From: Candidatus Latescibacterota bacterium
GTDB lineage: Bacteria > Krumholzibacteriota > Krumholzibacteriia > JACNKJ01
Length of the DNA: 64,000 nt
Reading direction: 5' to 3'
Assembly: GCA_020633725.1 (NCBI GenBank)
Contig: JACKDC010000001.1
Span: 62,001 to 126,000 of the forward strand
Under the pieces are notes generated by a model. It was not told where the DNA came from. It did not search any database and saw only the letters and a list, made by a program, of their open reading frames with translations. Below, piece by piece: positions 52,281-59,486 of the stretch. A program made the position numbers and the translations under genes. Position 1 is the stretch's first letter; each line of letters opens with the position of its first letter.

Positions 52281-53123
52281 ATGGCAGGCAACCCTATCAA
52301 TATCAGTAACTTGGAGTCCATGGTGACGGGCCTGCGCGAAGTCGTGGGCTGCCGGATCGTCGTGGACGCGGGCGGGGAGATTTCGGACGTCTACGTCACG
52401 GCGATTTCCGACCGCGCGCCCAAGCAGATCGCCCGGGACGTGAACACCATCCTGCAGGTGAAGGGTGGCGTGGAGATCGACCACCGGAAGATCCAGGTCG
52501 CCCTCCTGGACCCCGCCGCGCACCGACCGGGCGCGACGGCCCCCGACGGGGAACTCCTGGTGGAGGCGGCGCCGGCGGAGGCGCTCGAGTCGCTGATCGT
52601 GGAGGAGGACGAGCAGCCCGCCCCCGAGCTCGAGCCCGAGCCCGACGTCCTGCTCGACGAGCCCGACGACGACGACTCGCTAGACTCCGGCGACTTCGAG
52701 GATCTGATGGCCCCGCGCGTGCTCTACGAGAAGCTCACGGTGACGCACGCCCAGGGGCGCGTCACCGCGTCGGTGGAGCTCAGCCGCGGCGACCGCGGTG
52801 CGGTGGGCGAGATGGAGGCGGCCGACACGCCCGACGGGCATCTGGCCGCCGTCATCCACGCCACGCTCGAGGCCCTGCTCATGCTCTTCGACACGGCGAT
52901 GAACTTCGACACGCCCCGCTTCGACCGGCTGCGCTTCGGCCGCGAGGAGGTCCTCGTCGTGCACCTCGAGGCGGTGGAGGAGCGCGTGCTGTCCAGCTAC
53001 AGCGGCTCCGCCGTGGTCCGGCAGGACCCCCGCCAGGCGGCCGTGCTCGCCACCCTGGCCGCCACGAACCGTCTCGTGGGGCGCTGGGTCCTGCGGGACG
53101 CGCTCGACTTCGACATCACCTAG
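52281..53123 (+). CDS. Conserved protein of unknown function with acidic linker
   Basis: 280 residues, no signal peptide or membrane segment. N-terminal domain (~1-80) with VVGCRIVVDAGGEISDVYV and APKQIARDVNTILQVKGGVEIDHRKIQVA; a strongly acidic Pro/Glu/Asp linker (~98-135); and a C-terminal alpha/beta domain (~148-280). I recall the same two-domain plan in unannotated proteins of Actinobacteria and Firmicutes but know no function. The ATG lacks a clear Shine-Dalgarno. An extended -10 TGATACGAT at 52223-52231 may be its promoter. Confidence 0.75.
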   Translation: MAGNPINISNLESMVTGLREVVGCRIVVDAGGEISDVYVTAISDRAPKQIARDVNTILQVKGGVEIDHRKIQVALLDPAAHRPGATAPDGELLVEAAPAEALESLIVEEDEQPAPELEPEPDVLLDEPDDDDSLDSGDFEDLMAPRVLYEKLTVTHAQGRVTASVELSRGDRGAVGEMEAADTPDGHLAAVIHATLEALLMLFDTAMNFDTPRFDRLRFGREEVLVVHLEAVEERVLSSYSGSAVVRQDPRQAAVLATLAATNRLVGRWVLRDALDFDIT

Positions 53124-53178
53124 TTTCCAGGCCAAACGGTCCCCAACGCCGACTCCCTTGCAGAAAGGGAACATTCGG

Positions 53179-53208
53179 TTGACACCCTTCCGGGTCCTGG
53201 TCAACCAT
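53179..53208 (+). promoter_or_regulatory. Putative promoter upstream of the 20-residue peptide and HD-GYP gene
   Basis: Perfect TTGACA (53179-53184), 18-bp spacer, weak -10 AACCAT (53203-53208). The small peptide starts 88 bp further on. Confidence 0.4.
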
Positions 53209-53231
53209 GCTCTGCCGGTGCGATGACGGAG

Positions 53232-53263
53232 CAGCGAAGCGAAACCCTCCAGCGAAGCGAAAC
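53232..53263 (+). repeat. Tandem 14-bp direct repeat in a leader region
   Basis: CAGCGAAGCGAAAC occurs at 53232-53245 and again at 53250-53263, an 18-bp period, between the putative promoter and the small peptide. It could be a protein-binding site in the 5' leader. Confidence 0.7.
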
Positions 53264-53295
53264 TCGAATCGAGCGCAACGCGAAGGAGGTACGCC

Positions 53296-53358
53296 ATGTT
53301 CAAGCTCATCATCGATCTGTTCTTTGGCGATCTTTTACTGACCAAGACCTGGTGGTAG
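53296..53358 (+). CDS. Putative 20-residue hydrophobic peptide (leader peptide or small protein)
   Basis: ATG 53296 is preceded, five bases away, by a perfect Shine-Dalgarno AAGGAGGT (53283-53290), one of the best in the window. The frame encodes MFKLIIDLFFGDLLLTKTWW and stops at 53358, 42 bases before the HD-GYP start. The sequence is hydrophobic with a basic spot near the end and tandem Trp codons before the stop. It may be a small membrane protein or a leader peptide controlling the downstream gene; no attenuator hairpin is evident between them. Confidence 0.55.
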   Translation: MFKLIIDLFFGDLLLTKTWW

Positions 53359-53400
53359 CCGCCGCATCGCACCGGCTTCAGCTCCGTCCGGGAGAGGGCA

Positions 53401-54705
53401 GTGGCCACATTTCTCAGCGGTCGTAGCCGCGCCTTCATCGCCTACTACTTCGGGGTCAGCCTGCTCGGCTACGTGGCGCTCTACTTCTGGTCCCAGGACC
53501 TGGACCCCCGGCGCTGGCTCGAGTACGCGATCTTCATCCTCCTGGTGGTCATCGCCGACCTGGTGAACGTGACGCTGCCGCACGGCGGCGCGTCGATCAG
53601 CGTCTCCACGCCGATCACCTTCGCGTCCATCGTGATCTTCGGGCCCTTTCCCGCCGCCTGGATGGAGGCGGTGAGCGCCATCGTGGTGGAGGGGCTGGTG
53701 AACCGCCGGCCGCTGGAGAAGATCTTCTTCAACGTGCCGGTGCTGGCGCTGTCCACGGGCGTGGCGGGCATGGCCTTCCAGGCGCTGCCCTACAGCGACC
53801 GGCTGACGAGCCCGCTCTTCCTGGTGCCGCTGGTGGTCTGCGGGATCGTCCACTGGCTGGTGAACACCACCCTCGTGAGCACGATCATCGGGCTGAGCGA
53901 CGGCCGCAACCCGCTGCGCATCTGGCGCAGCAACTACTTCTGGAACCTGCGGCACCTGGTGGCCTTCGTGCCGCTGACGGCCATCATCATCCTCGTCTAC
54001 CGCTTCACGGCGCCCTGGACGCTGGCGCTGTTCATCATCCCGCTGCTGCTCCTTCGCTACGCCTACCGCCTCTACCTGGACATGAAGGAGACGCACATCG
54101 CCACCCTGACCGCGCTCACCAGCGCGCTCGACGCCAAGGACGCCTACACCCACGGCCACTCCTACCGCGTGAGCCGCTACGCGCTGATGCTGGCGCGGGC
54201 GCTGGGCATCCCGTCCAAGCGCATGGAGCTGCTCGAGTACGCGGCCCTGCTGCACGACATCGGCAAGATCGGCGTGAGCGGCGACATCATCTCCAAGGAC
54301 GGCAAGCTCACCGACGAGGAGTACCGCGCCATGAAGGCCCACCCGGCCATCGGCGCCAAGATCATCGAGCGGCTCAAGTTCCTCAACGAGTCGGCGCAGA
54401 TCGTGAAGTACCACCACGAGCGGCCCGACGGCCGCGGCTATCCCGATGGCCTCAAGGGAGAGGAGATTCCCTTCGAGGCGCGCATCCTGCAGGTCTGCGA
54501 CACGCTGGACGCCATGACCAGCACCCGCTCCTACCGCAAGGCCCGCTCGGTGGAGGAGGCCCTGGAGGAGTTCAAGCGCCACCGGGGCACGCAGTTCGAT
54601 CCCGAGGTGGTGGACGCCCTCGTAGGCCTGCACGGCCGGGGCGAGCTGGTGCTCATCGGCGACGAGCTGCCGGTGGAGATCTACGACGCCCTCCAGGACT
54701 ACTAG
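53401..54705 (+). CDS. Membrane-anchored HD-GYP domain protein (probable c-di-GMP phosphodiesterase)
   Basis: 434 residues. N-terminal ~225 residues contain about seven membrane helices of the MASE type, a sensor. The HD-GYP domain follows (~235-425): ALDAKDAYTHGHSYRVSRYA, the HD pair His285-Asp286 in LLHDIGKIG, and YHHERPDGRGYPDG with GYP at 346-348. HD-GYP enzymes with all metal ligands and the GYP motif hydrolyse c-di-GMP to GMP. GTG start with GGGAGAGGG before it. Nothing nearby makes c-di-GMP. Confidence 0.9.
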   Translation: MATFLSGRSRAFIAYYFGVSLLGYVALYFWSQDLDPRRWLEYAIFILLVVIADLVNVTLPHGGASISVSTPITFASIVIFGPFPAAWMEAVSAIVVEGLVNRRPLEKIFFNVPVLALSTGVAGMAFQALPYSDRLTSPLFLVPLVVCGIVHWLVNTTLVSTIIGLSDGRNPLRIWRSNYFWNLRHLVAFVPLTAIIILVYRFTAPWTLALFIIPLLLLRYAYRLYLDMKETHIATLTALTSALDAKDAYTHGHSYRVSRYALMLARALGIPSKRMELLEYAALLHDIGKIGVSGDIISKDGKLTDEEYRAMKAHPAIGAKIIERLKFLNESAQIVKYHHERPDGRGYPDGLKGEEIPFEARILQVCDTLDAMTSTRSYRKARSVEEALEEFKRHRGTQFDPEVVDALVGLHGRGELVLIGDELPVEIYDALQDY

Positions 54706-54752
54706 GCCCAACCTGCCAACAGGGCCCCGGAATCGCGGAATAGCACAATTCG

Positions 54753-54781
54753 TTCACTTTCCCGCGTCCTCCTGCTAGACT
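54753..54781 (+). promoter_or_regulatory. Putative promoter of the FlgD-tailed protein gene
   Basis: TTCACT (54753-54758), 17-bp spacer, extended -10 TGCTAGACT (TAGACT at 54776-54781), 38 bp before the ATG at 54820. Confidence 0.6.
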
Positions 54782-54819
54782 CTAGGCGACGACACGCCCC
54801 AGCAACCAAGGGGGTCCCC

Positions 54820-56748
54820 ATGCGCGTCGCACACGTCCTCATCGCTACCGGTCTTCTCGCGGCCTCGGCGCCCGCCGGCGCCGACGTCATCACCTCCACC
54901 ACGTCGGGCGGCTTCTGGAGCATCGGCAGCACCTGGGTGGGCGGCGTGCCCCCCGTCGCGACCGACGACGTGATCATCGCCGGCCCGGTGGCCGTCGGCG
55001 TCGCCACCGCGCCCTGCCACGCGCTCACCGTGCTGCCGGCCGGCGAGCTCACCAACGCCAACAACAGCCTGCGCAAGGTCTCGGCCAGCGGCGACGTCCT
55101 GAACCAGGGCACGCTGCGCGACAACATCTACGCCTTCGCGATCGAGGTGGGCGGGAGCATCGCGAACGAGGGTGACTGGCTGCTCGACGAGACCCGCATC
55201 ACCGGCGCGGGCGATCGGTCCATCGCCATGGCGCCCGGCTCGGTGTTCTCCTCGAACCTGCATCCCGCGCCGGGCGCCGCGGGCAAGCTCTTCGCCACGA
55301 CGCCGCTGGCCATCACCGGCAGCGTGGAGATGGGCGCCGTGCCGCTGGTTCTGGGGGCGAACTGCCCGCTCACCGTGGAGTTCGGCTTCATCGCGGGCGA
55401 GATCCGCGCGGCGGGCAACGCCGTCATCGGTCAGGGCAGCGCGGCCATCCTCGCGGCCTGCACGCTGGACCAGGCCGTCCTGGACGGCACGCTCAACGTC
55501 TATGGCAGCGACGTCGCCTTCACGGGCGGTCTGACGGTCCAGGGCGTGCTCGAGCCCTACGCCTCGGGGGGCTTCAACATTGCCCACGTCACCGGTACCC
55601 TGCTCAACCTGGGCGAGATCCGCAATGCGAGCGGGCAAGGGCTCTCCATCCTGCTCACCGGCGACCTCGTCAACAACGGCATCCTTGCCAACAGCCAAGT
55701 GGACTTCGTCTATGGCGGGCAGTACCACCTCAGCGCGGGCGGAAGTCCGCCGCTCGCCGTGAACCTCTTTCTTGCCGAGTTCGGGAGCGAGACGCTCTAC
55801 GTCGACACGCCGGTCACCACGAGCGACCAGATCGGCGTGGGCGTCAGCACCGTGGTGCTGGGTGCCGGCTGCGACCTCACCCTCACGGGCTTCGGGACGA
55901 TCTGGACCAGCTTCGACGGGCAACTCCTGGCGAACGGCAACACGCTCCGCCAGGTGGGCGCGAACTGCAGCCTGCTGCGGGTCGGGGTCGACAACGCCCG
56001 GCTTGCGGGCTATTTCACCATCGGCGCCAACACTCCTTTCACCGGCGGTGTCACCGTGGTGGACACCCTGGTCAACCGCGCGTTCAACAGCGTGAGCGCC
56101 GAGATGGTGGATCGCCTCGACAACGAGGGCCTGATCACCCAGAACGGCGGCGCCTTCACGGTGATCCTGCGCGCGGACGCGGAGAACCGCGGTGTCTGGA
56201 ACAACGCGCGGGTGGAGGTCGACGGGGACGCCGACCAGTTCATCGGCGCCGGCGGCGGCATCGACGTGCCTCAGTTCGCGCTCTACGCGAACCTGCCCGC
56301 GGGGCCCTACCAGTGGACGCGGGACGGCGCGACGATTCCCGGCGCCACGTCGAGCACGCTGACCCTGGCCGGCGTGGGCGCCGCCGACTACGGGACCTAT
56401 CGCTGCGAGGGCGCGGGCGGCGCGCTCTCGCGGCGCATCGTGATCGCGGAGTTCGCCGATCCCACCGCGGCCGGGGACGCGGCGCCCGCGCTGCGACTGG
56501 CCGGCAACCACCCGAATCCTTTCAATCCCAGCACGGAGTTCCGCTTCAGCCTGGCCGCCGCGGGTCCCGTGCGGCTCACGATCTACGACGCCGCCGGCCG
56601 CGAGGTGGCCAGGCCCGTGGATCGCGTGCTCGGCGCGGGCGAGCAGCAGGTGCGCTGGGCGCCGCGCGATCTGGGCTCGGGCGTCTACCTCTATCGCCTC
56701 GAGGCGGGCGGCGAGCTGCGCACGGGCAAGGCGACGCTGCTGAAGTAG
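54820..56748 (+). CDS. Secreted beta-helix-like protein with FlgD-like sorting domain
   Basis: 642 residues. Signal peptide 1-21 (ending AGA). The start of the mature protein, GGFWSIGSTWVGGVPPVATDDVII, given here as residues ~28-51, resembles the opening of G8-type beta-helix proteins; the following ~450 residues are repeats of short beta strands (NEGDWLL, NLGEIRN, NNGILANSQV, NEGLITQNGG), the pattern of a right-handed parallel beta-helix adhesin or polysaccharide-binding protein. An Ig-like stretch (~490-545, QWTRDGATIPGATSSTLTLA) precedes the FlgD-like tail (~560-642: HPNPFNPSTEFRFSL, GVYLYRLEAGGELRTGKATL). Substrate unknown. Confidence 0.85.
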   Translation: MRVAHVLIATGLLAASAPAGADVITSTTSGGFWSIGSTWVGGVPPVATDDVIIAGPVAVGVATAPCHALTVLPAGELTNANNSLRKVSASGDVLNQGTLRDNIYAFAIEVGGSIANEGDWLLDETRITGAGDRSIAMAPGSVFSSNLHPAPGAAGKLFATTPLAITGSVEMGAVPLVLGANCPLTVEFGFIAGEIRAAGNAVIGQGSAAILAACTLDQAVLDGTLNVYGSDVAFTGGLTVQGVLEPYASGGFNIAHVTGTLLNLGEIRNASGQGLSILLTGDLVNNGILANSQVDFVYGGQYHLSAGGSPPLAVNLFLAEFGSETLYVDTPVTTSDQIGVGVSTVVLGAGCDLTLTGFGTIWTSFDGQLLANGNTLRQVGANCSLLRVGVDNARLAGYFTIGANTPFTGGVTVVDTLVNRAFNSVSAEMVDRLDNEGLITQNGGAFTVILRADAENRGVWNNARVEVDGDADQFIGAGGGIDVPQFALYANLPAGPYQWTRDGATIPGATSSTLTLAGVGAADYGTYRCEGAGGALSRRIVIAEFADPTAAGDAAPALRLAGNHPNPFNPSTEFRFSLAAAGPVRLTIYDAAGREVARPVDRVLGAGEQQVRWAPRDLGSGVYLYRLEAGGELRTGKATLLK

Positions 56749-56780
56749 GGCGTTGCTTTTGGACGCCCGATGGGCGAGCA

Positions 56781-56808
56781 TGGGGCCCCGCGAGCAGGAG
56801 GGGCCCCA
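56781..56808 (+). promoter_or_regulatory. Hairpin covering the purM ribosome-binding site and start
   Basis: TGGGGCCCC (56781-56789) pairs with GGGGCCCCA (56800-56808) over 9 bp. The Shine-Dalgarno GGAGGGG (56797-56803) and the A of the purM ATG (56808) fall in the loop and right arm, so folding would block translation. It could instead end the upstream transcript, but there is no T-run. Confidence 0.5.
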
Positions 56809-57824
56809 TGCGCTATCGCGACAGCGGCGTCGACATCGATCAGGCCAGCCGGGCGCTGAAGCGCGCCGGCGAGTCCGTCCGCTCCACCTGGAACGCGCGC
56901 GTGCTCTCGCAGCTGGGCGCCTTCGGCGGGCTCTTCGATCTCTCGGGCTTCGACGCGCCGGTGCTCGTGAGCAGCATCGACGGCGTCGGCACCAAGCTCA
57001 AGATCGCCTTCGCCACGGGGCGTCACGACACGGTGGGGGCCTGCCTGGTCAACCACTGCGTGAACGACATCCTGGTGCAGGGCGCCCGCCCGCTCTTCTT
57101 CCTCGACTACTTCGGCACGGGCAAGCTCGGCGACGGCGTGCTCGAGGCCGTGGTGGGCGGCATGGCCACGGCCTGCCGCGAGAACGGTCTCGCCCTCATC
57201 GGCGGCGAGACGGCCGAGCTGCCCGGCATGTACGCGGCGGGGGAGTACGATCTCGCCGGCTGCATCGTCGGCGTCGTGAGCCGCGAGCGCCTGGTGGACG
57301 GCCGGAGCATCGCGCCGGGCGACCTGATCGTCGGCCTGGCCTCCACGGGCCTGCACACCAACGGCTACAGCCTCGCGCGCAAGGTCCTGCTCGAGAAGGC
57401 GGGCTTCGCGCTGGACGCCGTGCCGCCTGGCCTGGACCTCCCCCTGGCCGACGCCCTGCTGGCCGTGCACCGCAGCTACCTGCGCCACGTGGAGCGCGCC
57501 GAGGCCGCGGGCGTCACGCTCAAGGGCATGGCCCACCTCACCGGCGGCGGCTTTCTCGACAACATCCCGCGCATCCTGCCGGCCGGCTGCCGCGCCCGCA
57601 TCCGCACCGGCGCGTGGACCGCGCCGCCGCTCTTCCGCCTGATCGCCGAGGCCGGCGGCGTGGAACGCGACGAGATGTACCGCGTCTTCAACATGGGCGT
57701 GGGTTACGTCCTCGTGGTCGCGCCCGGGCAGCTCGCCGCGCTCGAGTCCGCGGCGCTGCCGGACTGGCTGGGCGTGATCGGCGAGATCGTCGCCGGCGAC
57801 GGCCCCGTCGAACTCGCCGACTGA
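56808..57824 (+). CDS. purM: Phosphoribosylformylglycinamidine cyclo-ligase
   Basis: Makes 5-aminoimidazole ribonucleotide in purine synthesis. 338 residues from ATG 56808. YRDSGVDIDQASRALKR, the ATP-binding SSIDGVGTKLKIAFATGRHDTVG region, NDILVQGARPLFFLDYF, GGETAELPGMY and GLHTNGYSLARKVL are all typical. The longer frame upstream lies inside the secreted-protein gene and is not used. Far from purDE (15 kb). Confidence 0.96.
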   Translation: MRYRDSGVDIDQASRALKRAGESVRSTWNARVLSQLGAFGGLFDLSGFDAPVLVSSIDGVGTKLKIAFATGRHDTVGACLVNHCVNDILVQGARPLFFLDYFGTGKLGDGVLEAVVGGMATACRENGLALIGGETAELPGMYAAGEYDLAGCIVGVVSRERLVDGRSIAPGDLIVGLASTGLHTNGYSLARKVLLEKAGFALDAVPPGLDLPLADALLAVHRSYLRHVERAEAAGVTLKGMAHLTGGGFLDNIPRILPAGCRARIRTGAWTAPPLFRLIAEAGGVERDEMYRVFNMGVGYVLVVAPGQLAALESAALPDWLGVIGEIVAGDGPVELAD

Positions 57825-57921
57825 GTCCTTTTCCCGACGCCTTCCCGCCGCCCTGTCCGCGCCACCGTCACGGCGCGGGCGCACGGCCGTCGAATTGCCC
57901 GCAACGGCGCGCCCGCCGCGC

Positions 57922-57935
57922 GGAATGCCCCTTGC
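57922..57935 (+). promoter_or_regulatory. Putative -24/-12 (sigma-54) promoter
   Basis: GG at 57922-57923, exactly 10 bp, GC at 57934-57935, with the -12 element reading TTGCA as in the consensus; the -24 element (CGGAAT) is weaker. It lies 40 bp before the sigma-54 activator gene, so that gene may control itself. Confidence 0.4.
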
Positions 57936-57974
57936 AAGGTCCGGGTCCCACCGATCACCACCGGCGACGGGAGC

Positions 57975-59435
57975 ATGCGCATGTGGGCCGACTTCCCCGC
58001 AACACAGAGCACCGGGCAGGGCGCGCGTCCGCTCCTGGCCTTTCTGGAGACGCGACTGCCGGGCAGTCGCTGGGACCTCGTGGAGCAGCGGCCGGGCGAG
58101 CCGCCCCGCTTCCTGCTCGGGCGCATCGGCGCGCCGCACCCAGGCCTCGCGCGACTGGACGAGGCCGCCGCACCGCCGCTCCTGCTCGAACATCCCCAGG
58201 GCGGTCTGGGCGACCCGCAGCTCTGCTTCGACTTCGCCGGCGACGCGCCGCCCCGCCGCCCCGAGCTGGACTGGGTCTGGCCGCTGGGGCCGCGCGCGCA
58301 GCGGCCCTGGGTCGTGGGACGTCTCCGCCGCCGGCAAGCCGAGGCGCTGGCCACGCGCCGCGAGTGGCTGGCCGGCCTCTTCGGCGAGCTCGACGGCTCG
58401 GACGTGCCGGACGCAACGCTCGACGACGCCGCCACGCGCGAGTTCCAGGGCATCCGCTACCATGCCGAGAGCCCGCTGGCCGGACTGCTCGCGCAGCTCC
58501 GCCGCGTGGCGCGCACGGAGACGCCGGTCTTCCTGCAGGGCGAGTCGGGGGTGGGCAAGGAGCTCTTCGCGCGCGCGCTGCACCGCCTGAGCCCCCGGGC
58601 CGAGAGCGCCTTCGTCGCCCAGAACGGCGGCGCGCTCACGGATACGCTCATCGAGAGCGAGCTCTTCGGCCACGGCCGCGGCGCCTTCACGGGCGCGCGG
58701 GAGGAGCGCGTGGGCCTCTTCGAGGTGGCCAACGGCGGGACCTTCTTCCTCGACGAGGTCGGCGACCTCAGCGCCATGCTGCAGGTCCGCCTGCTGCGCG
58801 TGCTGCAGGACCGGCAGATCCGCCGCGTGGGGGAGAACCGGCTGCGCGCCGTGGACTTCCGTCTCGTCACCGCGACGCACCACGACATGGAGGAGCGCGT
58901 GCGCGCCGGCCGCTTTCGCCTCGACCTCTGGTTCCGCATCCAGGGCGTCAGCCTGCGCATCCCGGCGCTGCGTGAGCGGCCCATGGACGTCGGCGTCCTC
59001 GCCCGCCACTTCCTCGCCGAGCGCGCCGCGCTCTACGACCTGCCCATGCGGGAGATCGCGCCCGAGGCCGTGGACGCCCTGGAGCGCTACGGCTGGCCGG
59101 GCAACGTGCGCGAGCTCGAGAACGAGATCGGCCGCGTGCTGGCCTTCTACGGCGAGTCGTCGCGGCTCGAGCGCTGGATGCTTTCCGACGCGCTCTTCCG
59201 CAGCCGCGAGGATCCGCTGCCCGCCAGCCTGGCCTCGCTCACGCTCGCGGAGGCGCAGCGCGACCTCGAGCAGCGCATGATCCGCCACGTGCTGGGACGC
59301 TACGGCGGCAACCGCAGCCGCAGCGCGCGGGCGCTGGGCCTCAGCCGTCAGGGCCTGCTCAAGAAGCTCAAGCGCCTCGGGATGGAGCGCGTGGCGCGGG
59401 GGGCGGCGGCCGGCGCCGGCCGTCCGTCGGATTGA
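57975..59435 (+). CDS. Sigma-54-dependent transcriptional activator (AAA+ / Fis HTH)
   Basis: 486 residues. The N-terminal ~165 residues are not a receiver, PAS or GAF domain I can identify, so the input is unknown. AAA+ domain: Walker A GESGVGKE at 189-196, GAFTGA at 236-241 (the sigma-54 contact, intact), Walker B GGTFFLDEVGDL, arginine-finger region RFRLDLWFRI and YGWPGNVRELENEI. A Fis-type helix-turn-helix ends it (HVLGRYGGNRSRSARALGLS). ATG at 57975 or 57981; GACGGGAG lies upstream of both. Targets unknown apart from possible self-control. Confidence 0.92.
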   Translation: MRMWADFPATQSTGQGARPLLAFLETRLPGSRWDLVEQRPGEPPRFLLGRIGAPHPGLARLDEAAAPPLLLEHPQGGLGDPQLCFDFAGDAPPRRPELDWVWPLGPRAQRPWVVGRLRRRQAEALATRREWLAGLFGELDGSDVPDATLDDAATREFQGIRYHAESPLAGLLAQLRRVARTETPVFLQGESGVGKELFARALHRLSPRAESAFVAQNGGALTDTLIESELFGHGRGAFTGAREERVGLFEVANGGTFFLDEVGDLSAMLQVRLLRVLQDRQIRRVGENRLRAVDFRLVTATHHDMEERVRAGRFRLDLWFRIQGVSLRIPALRERPMDVGVLARHFLAERAALYDLPMREIAPEAVDALERYGWPGNVRELENEIGRVLAFYGESSRLERWMLSDALFRSREDPLPASLASLTLAEAQRDLEQRMIRHVLGRYGGNRSRSARALGLSRQGLLKKLKRLGMERVARGAAAGAGRPSD

Positions 59436-59438
59436 GCC

Positions 59439-59467
59439 TTGGCGCGGGACGGCGCGCGCCCTACACT
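59439..59467 (+). promoter_or_regulatory. Putative promoter of lnt
   Basis: TTGGCG (59439-59444), 17-bp spacer, TACACT (59462-59467), 19 bp before the ATG at 59487. Confidence 0.5.
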
Positions 59468-59486
59468 GCCGCCCCGGAGGGACGCC

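Noticed and set aside
53153..53169. TCCCTT...AAGGGA stem as terminator after the 280-residue protein
   Set aside because: Only 6 bp and no T-run.
53232..53263. CRISPR-like repeat
   Set aside because: Only two 14-bp copies with a 4-bp gap and no cas genes.
53296..53400. Trp-type transcription attenuator (tandem Trp codons before an HD-GYP gene)
   Set aside because: No terminator/antiterminator hairpins between the peptide and the gene, and no amino-acid biosynthesis gene downstream.
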